A stretch of 64,000 nt of DNA from positions 1,736,001 to 1,800,000 of the forward strand of contig NZ_VOBC01000001.1 in assembly GCF_008369195.1 (NCBI RefSeq), read 5' to 3'. The position numbers were made by a program, and so were the translations under genes. This DNA comes from Sporosarcina sp. ANT_H38 (GTDB taxonomy: Bacteria > Bacillota > Bacilli > Bacillales_A > Planococcaceae). Positions 53,072 through 62,077 of this stretch are shown one piece after another. Within the stretch, counting starts at the first letter, position 1. The number at the start of each line of letters is the position of its first letter. A model generated the notes under the pieces. That model was not told the DNA's origin. It made no database searches and saw only the letters and a program-made list of their open reading frames with translations.

Positions 53072-53593
53072 ATGATTGAATTAAGAAAGATAACTGGGGA
53101 TAACATAGATGAAGTAATAGCACTTGAAGTTGAAGAAAACCAGGAAGACTTAATAGAAACTACTAACCTCAGAAGCTTTGCAGACGCACATATGTTGAAC
53201 GCAGACGGTATACCAGCAACTCCCTTCGCCATTTATGCCGATGAAGTTGCGGTTGGATTTTTGATGTATATTTATGATACGTTGGATCATAAATCATTTG
53301 AAAATGAAGTTTTTTACGGGAAGAAGAGCTATTTTATTTGGCATATTATGATTGAAAAGAGTTACCAGGGGAAAGGATATGGCAAACTTGCTTTTGAAAA
53401 AATGTTGATGGATATTGAAACTACGCCAGATGGAGAAGCAGAATATGTATCCCTCTTTTATCGAACAAGTAATGTCATAGCTAAAACTTTATACGCTTCA
53501 TTCGGTTTCGTAGATACAGGAATCATTCAGGATAATTCGATGTTGGCGATTAAAAAACTAGATGGAAAAATAACGGAATTATTGGTAGAATAG
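53072..53593 (+). CDS. GNAT-family acetyltransferase
   Basis: A 173-residue N-acetyltransferase. Its acetyl-CoA-binding loop is YQGKGYGKLAFEKML (about 102-116), followed by the C-terminal Tyr-containing helix TLYASFGFVDTG. The N-terminal half resembles polyamine acetyltransferases such as BltD (EVEENQEDLIETT). Start ATG 53072 follows AGGAGAGGAG. Substrate is not certain; spermidine-like polyamines or amino groups of antibiotics are candidates. Confidence 0.83.
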   Translation: MIELRKITGDNIDEVIALEVEENQEDLIETTNLRSFADAHMLNADGIPATPFAIYADEVAVGFLMYIYDTLDHKSFENEVFYGKKSYFIWHIMIEKSYQGKGYGKLAFEKMLMDIETTPDGEAEYVSLFYRTSNVIAKTLYASFGFVDTGIIQDNSMLAIKKLDGKITELLVE

Positions 53594-54084
53594 GATTTCT
53601 CTGAAAGAAATGTAAGCTATCAATATCTTGCCCCCTAATAAACACAAATATCCAAAAAAAAAAAACCGATTTTATTAACTCTGTCTTAGCAAGATATAAT
53701 ATTTATACCACAATCGGGCGCGATTGTTTTAGAATTACTAGGTAGAAAATGATCAAATTTTATTATAAAAATCGCATAGTATTTCACGAAGAATTAACCC
53801 GTTTTGAACAATCATTTTTCAAAACGAGTTCTTATCAATTAACTTGAACTATGGATTTCGGGGATATTTTAAATCAAACTTTATTCCAAACCAACACCTA
53901 AAGGTTCATCATAATTCTTAGGCCTGCAGGCATACCCCGATAACCTCTACCACTTTCGCTAAAAAACCGAAACGTGTTCTAACACCTCGATTGTCTTACA
54001 GACCAACAAAAGATTTATCCACAGCTCAGTTTTCACAAAAATCCCGATAGGCTTTCAACATTGTAAAAAAAGTTCATTTTTCTA
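53594..54084. other. Intergenic region, hairpin only
   Basis: No gene. An inverted repeat AACCCGTTTTGAA/TTCAAAACGAGTT (53796-53830, one mismatch) may end the acetyltransferase transcript, though it is 200 bases away. A lone DnaA-box-like TTATCCACA is at 54015-54023. Confidence 0.4.
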
Positions 54085-54113
54085 TTGCATTTCAATAGAT
54101 TCAATGTTATTAT
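54085..54113 (+). promoter_or_regulatory. Sigma-A promoter of the PTS operon
   Basis: TTGCAT (54085-54090), a 17-base spacer and TATTAT (54108-54113). Transcription would begin near 54120, just upstream of the antiterminator RNA element. Confidence 0.7.
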
Positions 54114-54136
54114 CCGAATAGAAGTTTAATAATGCA

Positions 54137-54215
54137 TCACATGTTACTGACACGATCAGGCATGGTGGTAAACTTAGAAGATTTTTCGAAATCTTCTCTT
54201 TTACCCCATGCCTTT
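54137..54215 (+). promoter_or_regulatory. RAT antiterminator / overlapping intrinsic terminator
   Basis: TGTTACTG, six bases, then CAGGCA (54142-54162) match the RAT consensus of BglG/LicT/SacY-type antiterminators. The GGCATGG at its 3' edge (54159-54165) is also the left arm of a long terminator closing with CCATGCC (54206-54212) followed by TTTTCTT. The two structures exclude each other, the classic design. The antiterminator gene lies two genes downstream. Confidence 0.85.
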
Positions 54216-54295
54216 TCTTGTTCTGCTCGTTGTGGTTGTGCAATATAAATAGGTATACGAGCTATAAATCGCAGACAATAAAGGAGTTCTCAGAC

Positions 54296-54778
54296 ATGCT
54301 ATCAAGTTTATTTAAGAAACGTAAATTACAAATCTACGCACCTGTAAACGGAGAAATCATCCCGCTTGACCAAGTTCCAGACCCTGTCTTTAGCCAAAAA
54401 ATGTTGGGTGAAGGCATCGCTATTATGCCGGAGCAAGGAAATATCCATGCGCCTATAGAAGGAACTATCGTCTTAGTATCTGATACAAAACATGCAATTG
54501 GTCTTCGTTCAAATGATGGAACTGAAATCCTTATTCACGTCGGTTTGGAAACGGTTTCATTAAAAGGAAAAGGCTTTACAGTACTAGTCAAAGCAGGCGA
54601 CAAAGTTTCCGTCGGCCAATCACTCATTGAAGTAGATTGGGATTATATTCGCGAACACGCCAAAAGCATTATAACACCCATTGTGATTACAAATAGTGCG
54701 GAACGAAATGTACAATGTGAAGTTACAAAAGAAGGCATCATGGGAGAAACAGTGTTAATGACCGTCTCGCCTAAGTGA
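54296..54778 (+). CDS. PTS sugar-specific EIIA component (glucose-type)
   Basis: A 160-residue EIIA(Glc)-family protein. It has the phosphorylated His in TEILIHVGLETVSLKG (about residue 82) and the second active-site His in SDTKHAIGLRS. The PVNGEIIPLDQVPDPVFSQK opening is typical. AAAGGAG precedes ATG 54296; the longer frame from 54218 overlaps the terminator. It passes phosphate from HPr to the EIIB domain of the downstream transporter. Confidence 0.92.
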   Translation: MLSSLFKKRKLQIYAPVNGEIIPLDQVPDPVFSQKMLGEGIAIMPEQGNIHAPIEGTIVLVSDTKHAIGLRSNDGTEILIHVGLETVSLKGKGFTVLVKAGDKVSVGQSLIEVDWDYIREHAKSIITPIVITNSAERNVQCEVTKEGIMGETVLMTVSPK

Positions 54779-54818
54779 TGCTCCGTTATATCCAGTGAAA
54801 AGAAGGCGGTGACTTTTG

Positions 54819-55637
54819 ATGAAAATAACAAAAATTCTCAATAACAATGCTGTAGTCGTACTAGATGGCAAGCATGAGAAAATTGCTATTGGCGCCGGGA
54901 TTGCTTTTAATAAAAAAAGAAATGATATCGTGAATATCCAAAGAATAGAAAAGATTTTTGTTATGAGGGAAAATGACAAGCTACAGCAACTTTTGAGCCG
55001 AATTCCGGAAGAGCATTTTACCATCTCCGAAGAAATCATTACCTATGCAGAAGCGTATATGGGCACAAAGTTAAATGAGCATATTCACATCGTCCTTACT
55101 GATCATCTGTCATTTGCAATTGAAAGAATAAGAGATGGTATCCATTTAAATAATAAGTTATTGCATGAAATTAAAATACTATATAGAAGAGAATTTGAAA
55201 TCGGGCTTTGGGCAATCCAACATATAAAAGAAAAATGTCAAGTTGAAATGCCCGAAGACGAAGCTGCTTATATCGCTCTTCATATCCATACCATGAAACC
55301 GCAAGGAGGTGATTTACATCAAACGGTGAGACAAACGGCGATTATAAGAGATATGGTCCAAACAATCAAGGAGCACTTAATGATTACGATTGAAGAGGAC
55401 GACATTTCATATCACCGCCTGATTACGCATCTTCGCTCCGCCTTAACAAGAATGAATCAGTATGGGCTTCACACGATGGATGAGGAAATGTTGGTCATGA
55501 TTAAAAAGAAGTTTCCTCTTTCGTATAATTGTGCAACCGAGGTTGCAAAGGAATTAGTTATATTACACGCTGTCGAACTGCATGAACAAGAGTTGGGCTA
55601 TATCGCACTTCATATTGAACGATTAAGAAAGCATTAA
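54819..55637 (+). CDS. BglG/LicT-family transcriptional antiterminator
   Basis: A 272-residue RNA-binding regulator. The N-terminal co-antiterminator domain (residues 1-55) contains KILNNNAVVVLDG and RIEKIFVM. Two PTS-regulation domains follow, each with conserved His pairs: HIHIVLTDHLSFAIER and YIALHIHTM in PRD1, and HLRSALTRMNQYG and YIALHIERLRKH in PRD2. Phosphorylation of these histidines by HPr/EII sets activity. It should bind the RAT at 54137 and control its own operon. ATG 54819 is preceded by AGGCGGTGA. Confidence 0.93.
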   Translation: MKITKILNNNAVVVLDGKHEKIAIGAGIAFNKKRNDIVNIQRIEKIFVMRENDKLQQLLSRIPEEHFTISEEIITYAEAYMGTKLNEHIHIVLTDHLSFAIERIRDGIHLNNKLLHEIKILYRREFEIGLWAIQHIKEKCQVEMPEDEAAYIALHIHTMKPQGGDLHQTVRQTAIIRDMVQTIKEHLMITIEEDDISYHRLITHLRSALTRMNQYGLHTMDEEMLVMIKKKFPLSYNCATEVAKELVILHAVELHEQELGYIALHIERLRKH

Positions 55638-55713
55638 AGACAACATGAATCGTCATCATATATATTCTTCCGAACAAACTATCTAAAAAACTATGAATAG
55701 GGGTGAGTTTTAC

Positions 55714-57165
55714 ATGATGAAATACCTTCAAAAGCTAGGTCGTTCTTTGATGTTACCTGTAGCTGTATTACCTGCTGCGGCAATTTTAATGGGGATTGGG
55801 TATTGGATTGATCCTGAGGGTTGGGGTTCAGGAAACGTATTAGCCGCTTTCTTAATCAAAGCTGGGTCTTCGATTATTGATAATATGTCTATACTGTTTG
55901 CCGTCGGAGTAGCGTTAGGCATGTCCAAAGATAAGGATGGCTCCGCTGCACTAAGTGGATTAGTCGGTTTCTTAATTGTTACAACATTATTATCAACCGA
56001 TACGGTAGCTATGCTACTAAGTATTGATGTTGCAAATGTAAACCCTGCTTTCGAAAAAATTGCAAACCAATTTATTGGAATTATTTCAGGTATCATCGCA
56101 GCAGTGATGTACAATCGATTTAGTCATGTACAATTACCGACTGCGTTGGCGTTCTTTAGTGGAAAACGTTTAGTACCCATTATGACAGCTGCTACTATGC
56201 TAGTTGCTTCAGCGGCATTATTCTTTATCTGGCCTGTTATTTTTACTGCATTAGTTTCTTTTGGTGAAGGTATTAGTGGATTAGGTGCTACTGGTGCAGG
56301 ATTATACGGATTCTTTAACCGTCTATTGATCCCTACTGGACTACACCATGCATTGAACTCCGTATTCTGGTTTGACGTTGCTGGTATTAATGACATAAGT
56401 AACTTCTGGGCTGGTACAGGTACGAAAGGTATTACCGGTATGTATCAAGCTGGTTTCTTCCCAATTATGATGTTTGGCTTACCAGCCGCAGCACTTGCAA
56501 TGTATCATACAGCTAAAACAAAAAGAAAAAAACAAGCAGCCTCTCTGATGATGGCGGCAGGTTTCGCTTCATTCTTTACAGGTGTTACTGAACCACTTGA
56601 ATTTGCATTTATGTTCCTAGCACCAGCTCTTTATGTTGTGCATGCTGCTTTAACAGGATTATCTTTGTTTATCGCCGCTACGTTCCACTGGACGGCAGGA
56701 TTTGGATTTAGCGCTGGTTTTGTCGATTTCGTCTTGAGTTTCAGATTACCACTTGCTAACCAACCCTATATGTTAATCGTTCAAGGACTCGTGTTTGCTG
56801 TTATTTACTACTTCCTATTCCGTTTCTTAATCGTCAAATTTAACTTGAAAACACCAGGTAGAGAAGAAGATGAGGATGTAGCAGATGAAGACGCAAACGG
56901 AGTAGCAAGCACTACAGGTAATAAATTTTCAGGCATGGCAGCTTCGATTTTTGAAGGTTTAGGCGGAGACGCTAATATAACTTCCGTTGACTACTGTGCA
57001 ACACGCTTACGCGTAGAAGTAAAAGATATGAATGCGGTCAATCAAAAGAAAATTAAAGATACAGGTGTACCCGGGATAAATGTGGTGGGTCCACAAAGTA
57101 TCCAAGTTATTGTTGGAACAAGTGTACAGTTTGTTGCAGATGAAATCGAAAAAATCCGCAAATAA
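55714..57165 (+). CDS. nagP: PTS EIICB transporter, N-acetylglucosamine type
   Basis: A 483-residue permease with an N-terminal EIIC domain (about ten helices, residues 1-375) and a C-terminal EIIB domain (about 405-483). The phosphorylated Cys is in ITSVDYCATRLRVEV. EIIC motifs FNRLLIPTGLHHALN, GVTEPLEFAFMFLAPALYVVH and HWTAGFGFSAGFVDFVL match NagE/NagP more than PtsG. No EIIA is fused; the separate EIIA gene heads the operon. ATG 55714 follows GGGGTGAG. A strong terminator follows. Confidence 0.9.
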   Translation: MMKYLQKLGRSLMLPVAVLPAAAILMGIGYWIDPEGWGSGNVLAAFLIKAGSSIIDNMSILFAVGVALGMSKDKDGSAALSGLVGFLIVTTLLSTDTVAMLLSIDVANVNPAFEKIANQFIGIISGIIAAVMYNRFSHVQLPTALAFFSGKRLVPIMTAATMLVASAALFFIWPVIFTALVSFGEGISGLGATGAGLYGFFNRLLIPTGLHHALNSVFWFDVAGINDISNFWAGTGTKGITGMYQAGFFPIMMFGLPAAALAMYHTAKTKRKKQAASLMMAAGFASFFTGVTEPLEFAFMFLAPALYVVHAALTGLSLFIAATFHWTAGFGFSAGFVDFVLSFRLPLANQPYMLIVQGLVFAVIYYFLFRFLIVKFNLKTPGREEDEDVADEDANGVASTTGNKFSGMAASIFEGLGGDANITSVDYCATRLRVEVKDMNAVNQKKIKDTGVPGINVVGPQSIQVIVGTSVQFVADEIEKIRK

Positions 57166-57187
57166 AATAACCAATGATTAAAAATGG

Positions 57188-57216
57188 ACCGGGTCTCTGC
57201 AGACCCGGTCTTTTTT
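57188..57216 (+). terminator. Rho-independent terminator of the PTS operon
   Basis: ACCGGGTCT/AGACCCGGT perfect nine-base arms with a four-base loop, then CTTTTTTG, 22 bases after the nagP stop. Confidence 0.92.
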
Positions 57217-57319
57217 GTATTTCTATTTTTAGTACTTCGTTTATATACTAGCAATTTTGCGTAAATGATTGTATCTATTTTCTGACTGGTTAATTCATAA
57301 CTTCTCTTAATGTTGAATA

Positions 57320-57386
57320 TATATATACCTGCATAAATTGAGCGTAGGCGCCTTATTAGGGGTAGCCGAAGCGGATTTAATGAAAT
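57320..57386 (-). repeat. Dispersed intergenic repeat, copy A
   Basis: On the minus strand it reads CATTAAATCCGCTTCGGCT, then CCCCTAATAAGGCGCCTACG, then a CTCAATTTATGCAGGTAT block. Copies B (58822-58881) and C (63072-63137) share all three blocks. It lies between the PTS terminator and the serine hydrolase stop. Confidence 0.75.
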
Positions 57387-57412
57387 CTCCAATTATAAAT
57401 ACTCGTGATTAT

Positions 57413-58729
57413 TTACCTACTTTTCACCAGCATTCTTAGCCTTATAAATAGTGCCCACGCTTCATTCTTTTCATCCATAAAGAACCGTATCGGCTTCTCA
57501 AGTGGCATTATAACAAGAGTTGTCTCGTCACTTGCTCGAAGTGTGTAAGTTATATTATCAATAGTTGCCATGACGGATTGATCTTCTAAGGAAATATCCA
57601 CTCGGGACCCCTCAGCTGATAAATATGTCCCAAGTACACGCTGTTTTTGTTCTTCATTCATTTCAAATTGAGGCTCTGTACTCCTCTTTTGGTCGATTGG
57701 TATACCTAATGCGGTATTCATAGCAGCAAGCCAAATTGCATCGGCACTTACACCGCTCATATTCGTTAGAACAACGGCAACAATCCCCTCTTCGGGAATG
57801 AAACCAAATCTAGAGGATACACCTGGTTGTCCCCCGCCATGTTCGACTAATGTCACTCCCGAGTAGTCCGGAGTCGTTTGAAGTGCAAATCCATAAAAAC
57901 TTTTTCTATCCGTTTGATGAACGGGTTGCGCCATTTGCGCAGTATACGCTTTAGTGACAATAGTTCTTTCAAGGACATCCACATATGTGTTTCCGTATTT
58001 CAACAAATCAACTACAGTCGACCGAATACCGCCCCCGACAGCATAATTCCCTAACGTCGGCCATGGACATGATACTGGCTTGTCGTTTTCCAGCACATAT
58101 GGTGTTGAGACATTATCGAAACTTTGTAATTCTAGAATATTATAGGTCGTCCTCGTCATTTGTAAGGGGGTTATTATTTGTTTATTGATATACGTTTGAT
58201 AATTTTCACCTGTTATTTTTTCAATAATGGCACCAAGTAAGAGAAACATATCGTTGTTATAACACATATATTCCCCGGGCTTCCCTAACCAAGCCCATGC
58301 TTTTTCGTTTAAATAGTGAAGATGTTCATCAAATTTCGTGAGTTGTTCCCTTCTCTCCATTGTTGCAAGACCTGTTGTGTGAGAAAGAAGGTGCCATATT
58401 TTTATATCCTCTATATTGGCGTAATCGACTAATTGAAATCCAGGAAGATGCAAGGTAACTGCGTCCTCGACTTTTATAAGCCCTTCTTCTACCAGTTTCA
58501 TAATAGCAAGTGCTGTAAAAGATTTTGTAATTGATGCGATTCCGAAAATCGTTTGCGGAGTGACTGGCTCATTCGTTTCAACATTCCTGGTTCCAAACCC
58601 TCGCTCATAAATTGTTTGTCCGTTTTTCGAAAGTGCAACTGCAACACCCGGTATTTGTTCTTTTTCCATTACTTCTTCTATAAACTTTTCAAATGGTTCC
58701 CACAGAATCAATTGCAACAATCCTTTCAT
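57413..58729 (-). CDS. Beta-lactamase-fold serine hydrolase
   Basis: A 438-residue protein of the class C beta-lactamase/DD-peptidase fold. It has the SxxK nucleophile in FGIASITKSFTALAIM (about residues 64-79), the Tyr of YxN in YMCYNNDMFLLLG, and the third motif HGGGQPGVSS. A C-terminal beta-domain of about 100 residues resembles DUF3471. There is no signal peptide, so it is probably cytoplasmic. It lies downstream of the oligopeptide transporter operon on the same strand, so it may process imported peptides; this is inference. ATG 58729 has a weak ribosome site and a TTG slightly inside is possible. Confidence 0.82.
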   Translation of the reverse strand: MKGLLQLILWEPFEKFIEEVMEKEQIPGVAVALSKNGQTIYERGFGTRNVETNEPVTPQTIFGIASITKSFTALAIMKLVEEGLIKVEDAVTLHLPGFQLVDYANIEDIKIWHLLSHTTGLATMERREQLTKFDEHLHYLNEKAWAWLGKPGEYMCYNNDMFLLLGAIIEKITGENYQTYINKQIITPLQMTRTTYNILELQSFDNVSTPYVLENDKPVSCPWPTLGNYAVGGGIRSTVVDLLKYGNTYVDVLERTIVTKAYTAQMAQPVHQTDRKSFYGFALQTTPDYSGVTLVEHGGGQPGVSSRFGFIPEEGIVAVVLTNMSGVSADAIWLAAMNTALGIPIDQKRSTEPQFEMNEEQKQRVLGTYLSAEGSRVDISLEDQSVMATIDNITYTLRASDETTLVIMPLEKPIRFFMDEKNEAWALFIRLRMLVKSR

Positions 58730-58821
58730 TAGTCTATTGATTTTTTTAGCAGATAGGTATTATTTTACTTAAAATGATTGTGTTATAAATAAGCATACTA
58801 TATAGGTTGAAATAGTGAATT

Positions 58822-58881
58822 TCATTGAATCCGATGCGGCGCTAGGGGCTGCCTTCGCTTAGTTTATATAAGTACTCATTT
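58822..58881 (+). repeat. Dispersed intergenic repeat, copy B
   Basis: CATTGAATCCGATGCGGCGC, then a shortened middle, then GCCTTCGCTTAGTTTATATA and AGTACTCATTTG. It lies between the serine hydrolase start and the oppF stop. Confidence 0.75.
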
Positions 58882-58965
58882 GATCAGCATATAAATAGGA
58901 ATTAAGCTAGCTGAAAACGTTACCTTTAGCGATCTTTATCAAACAAAAAAGTTGCCCCTAACTTA

Positions 58966-59985
58966 TCAGGACAACTCCATATCTACTTGAACTGCATCTT
59001 GTCTGGACATCACTTTTTCATCATGCAAATGGCATGCAACGAAGTGACCTTTCTCTACTTCCATAAAAACTGGTTCGATTTCTGCACAAACTTTCATCGC
59101 TTTCGGACATCTTGTCCGGAATCTGCATCCACTTGGAATGTCGATTGGGCTAGGGACGTCGCCTTTCAGGATAATTTGTTTTCTAGAGCGTTCCAAGTTC
59201 GGATCGGGCAATGGGATTGCTGAAAGTAATGCCTCAGAATAAGGATGCAGTGGTTTCTCGTAAAGCGTTTCACTTTCAGTTAACTCAACAATTTTCCCTA
59301 AATACATAACTGCAATCCGGTCACTTATGTATTTCACCATCGATAAGTCATGCGCTATAAATAGAAAAGTAAGCCCTTTTTCTTTTTGGAGCTTCTTCAA
59401 TAAGTTGACGATTTGGGCCTGTATCGATACATCAAGAGCGGCGATTGGCTCGTCTGCTACAATAAATTCCGGCTCAACCGCCAATGCGCGTGCAATACCA
59501 ATTCGTTGTCTTTGGCCTCCGCTAAATTCATGGGGATACCTTTGCGAATGTTTTTTGTTCAAGCCGACGAGCTCTAATAGTTCATTCACTTTCACTTCCC
59601 GTTCTTCCGATGCTAATTCGGCTGAATGAATGACTAGCCCCTCTGAAATGATTTCCATAACAGTCATACGAGGATTCAATGAAGAATAGGGATCTTGGAA
59701 AATCATTTGCATATTACGCTTCTTCATTTTTTGCTCCTGTTTGCTGCGTTTTGAATGGACTACCTCATTAGCAAAAAGAATTTCACCACTTGAGGGCTCA
59801 TAAATTTGAGTAATGGTTCTTCCAACTGTCGATTTCCCACATCCCGACTCACCAACAAGACCGAGCGTCTCCCCCTTTTTTATCGTAAAACTAATTCCAT
59901 CAACCGCTTTCAATGTACTATTCTTGTTTAGCTTAAAGTGTTTCTTCAATTCTGTAACGACTAATAAATCTTCATTCGTGTTCAT
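58966..59985 (-). CDS. Oligopeptide ABC transporter ATP-binding protein (OppF/AppF-like)
   Basis: A 339-residue ATPase with Walker A GESGCGKST, signature FSGGQRQRIGIARAL, Walker B FIVADEPIAALD and the switch His in LFIAHDLSMV. The C-terminal oligopeptide/dipeptide extension has CRFRTRCPKAMKVC. Its ATG overlaps the oppD stop (TAATG). It is the last of four adjacent transporter genes; the 235-base gap beyond contains copy B of the dispersed repeat. Confidence 0.94.
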   Translation of the reverse strand: MNTNEDLLVVTELKKHFKLNKNSTLKAVDGISFTIKKGETLGLVGESGCGKSTVGRTITQIYEPSSGEILFANEVVHSKRSKQEQKMKKRNMQMIFQDPYSSLNPRMTVMEIISEGLVIHSAELASEEREVKVNELLELVGLNKKHSQRYPHEFSGGQRQRIGIARALAVEPEFIVADEPIAALDVSIQAQIVNLLKKLQKEKGLTFLFIAHDLSMVKYISDRIAVMYLGKIVELTESETLYEKPLHPYSEALLSAIPLPDPNLERSRKQIILKGDVPSPIDIPSGCRFRTRCPKAMKVCAEIEPVFMEVEKGHFVACHLHDEKVMSRQDAVQVDMELS

Positions 59986-61004
59986 TATTTTGCACTCCTC
60001 ACTTTTTCCGGGACATGATCAGCCGGTGTTCGCACATCTTGCAACCAACATGAGACAGAGTGACTTTCACCAATCTGTGTTGTTTCTGGATGGAAGTCAT
60101 GACATACCATCATCGTATACGGACAACGGGCAGCAAATGGACAACCTGTACCAAGTGTTGCTAAGTCAGGTGGTGATCCCGGAATAGGAATAAGTGGTTC
60201 TGATCGACTGGCATTTAAGTTAGGCATGGAATGAAGGAGCCCTAACGTATATGGATGCTGTGGTTTATAAAAAATTTCATCTAGTGTCCCTTGCTCAACG
60301 ATTTCACCCGCATACATGACCGCGACTCGATTAGCCATGTTTGCGACAACGCCAAGATCATGCGTAATTAGAACAATTGCCGTATCCATTTTTTCTTGCA
60401 AGTCCTTCATCAACCGCAGGATTTGCGCTTGAATTGTAACATCAAGAGCTGTTGTCGGCTCGTCAGCTATTAACACTTTCGGGTTACAAGCAAGCGCCAT
60501 TGCAATGACAACGCGCTGCCTCATTCCACCTGAAAACTGATGTGGATATCCATCTAGACGTTCTTCAGCATTTGGTATACCAACCATTTTAAGCATTTGT
60601 AATGCTCTTTGTTTCGCCTCTTTCTTTGTCATCTTCTGATGTTTTATGAGGCCCTCCATGATTTGTTTCCCGATTTTCATTGTTGGATTCAAGGAAGTCA
60701 TTGGGTCTTGAAACACCATTGATATTTCTGAACCTCTTACCTTCTGCATCTCACTTAACGATAGTTTTAAGAGGTCACGTCCTTCATAAGTAATATCCCC
60801 CTGTGGAATTAAGGTATTATGCTTAGGTAAAAGACGCATAATTGATTTTGCGGTAACAGATTTCCCGGAGCCTGATTCACCAACAATTGCCAACGTTTCA
60901 CCTTTGTTCAACTTGAAATTTACACCTCTTACCGCCTTAACCGCACCGGATCGGGTCTGGAAGGAAATGTGTAAGTTGTCGACTGACAATATTTCTTCGT
61001 TCAT
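59985..61004 (-). CDS. Oligopeptide ABC transporter ATP-binding protein (OppD/AppD-like)
   Basis: A 339-residue ATPase with Walker A GESGSGKSVTAK, signature FSGGMRQRVVIAMAL, Walker B VLIADEPTTALD and switch LITHDLGVV. The C-terminal Cys motif CPFAARCPYTMMVC is present, as in OppD-type subunits. It pairs with the OppF-like ATPase to energise peptide import. It follows the permease by 14 bases. Confidence 0.94.
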   Translation of the reverse strand: MNEEILSVDNLHISFQTRSGAVKAVRGVNFKLNKGETLAIVGESGSGKSVTAKSIMRLLPKHNTLIPQGDITYEGRDLLKLSLSEMQKVRGSEISMVFQDPMTSLNPTMKIGKQIMEGLIKHQKMTKKEAKQRALQMLKMVGIPNAEERLDGYPHQFSGGMRQRVVIAMALACNPKVLIADEPTTALDVTIQAQILRLMKDLQEKMDTAIVLITHDLGVVANMANRVAVMYAGEIVEQGTLDEIFYKPQHPYTLGLLHSMPNLNASRSEPLIPIPGSPPDLATLGTGCPFAARCPYTMMVCHDFHPETTQIGESHSVSCWLQDVRTPADHVPEKVRSAK

Positions 61005-61018
61005 AAATGACCCACCCC

Positions 61019-62077
61019 CTATTTTCTCATTTTCGGATCTAACGCATCACGTAATCCATCAGCGAGTAGATTGAAGCAAATCATAATCGTGCTTATTACA
61101 AGTGCAGGGAAAAGAAGCTTGTATGCGAAATACCTCATAGATTTATAGCCATCTTCAATTAACACACCAAGAGACGCTTGTGGCGCTTGTAATCCTAAGC
61201 CTATGAAACTCAAAAAGGCTTCGAAGAATATGGCTGTAGGAATTGTAAACATGATGGTAACGATAATCGGCCCCATTACGTTCGGTAACAAATGCCTCCA
61301 AATCAATCTTGAATTTGATGCACCAAGCGTTTGGGAAGCAAGGACAAATTCTTGGCTTTTCAACTGCAAGATTTGTCCACGTACAACACGTGCCATTCCT
61401 ACCCAACCGGTTATAACCATCGCTAAAATGATGGAAGTAATACCCGGTTCGAGAATGAGAATGAAAAGGATAATGATAATCAAATTCGGAATCCCCATCA
61501 AAATTTCAATTATCCGTTGCATAACATTGTCGACTTTACCTCCATAGAAGGAAGAAATACCTCCATAAACAACGCCAATAATCAAATCTAAAGTTGCAGC
61601 AACAAGCGCAATGAAAAGTGAAATTTGTGTTCCTTTCCACACCCTTGTCCATAGATCACGGCCAAATTCATCTGTCCCGAACCAGTAATTTGTTTCTATA
61701 TTTCTTTCTTCATAAACATCTACACCTTTTATATCTGTTCCATCAAAACCAAGCCACTCAAGTCCGGGGACCTTTGCTGGTAAATTTGAGTGAACTAAAT
61801 TTTGGCTTCGGTACGTATGCTCATTCATTAAAGGACCTATCAGGGCCACAATAATTAATAATATAAGTAAAACCAGGGAAATAACTGCTCCCTTATTTTT
61901 AAATAACCGGTGGAATGCTTCTTGCCAAAATGAGACTGATGGCGCGTTGAGATCTTCCTGCGCTGTTGGATCTAACGGTGCAGGGAAGAATAGATCTGCA
62001 GTGATTCCATCTCTATTCTCATTTGAATTAACCATAGACTCGCTATTATTGACCGAATCTTTCCCGATTTTGTTCAT
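61019..62077 (-). CDS. Oligopeptide ABC transporter permease (OppC/AppC-like)
   Basis: A 352-residue permease. After a long hydrophilic N-terminus (residues 1-60) a first helix (62-85) leads into an extracytoplasmic loop with TNYWFGTDEFGRDLWTRV, the OppC hallmark. Five further helices follow. The EAA-type loop is ARVVRGQILQLKSQEFVLAS. It overlaps the upstream permease gene by four bases (ATGA). Confidence 0.93.
   Translation of the reverse strand: MNKIGKDSVNNSESMVNSNENRDGITADLFFPAPLDPTAQEDLNAPSVSFWQEAFHRLFKNKGAVISLVLLILLIIVALIGPLMNEHTYRSQNLVHSNLPAKVPGLEWLGFDGTDIKGVDVYEERNIETNYWFGTDEFGRDLWTRVWKGTQISLFIALVAATLDLIIGVVYGGISSFYGGKVDNVMQRIIEILMGIPNLIIIILFILILEPGITSIILAMVITGWVGMARVVRGQILQLKSQEFVLASQTLGASNSRLIWRHLLPNVMGPIIVTIMFTIPTAIFFEAFLSFIGLGLQAPQASLGVLIEDGYKSMRYFAYKLLFPALVISTIMICFNLLADGLRDALDPKMRK

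Noticed and set aside
54015..54023. DnaA-box-like TTATCCACA
   Set aside because: A single box without a cluster, AT-rich unwinding element or dnaA/dnaN genes does not indicate an origin.
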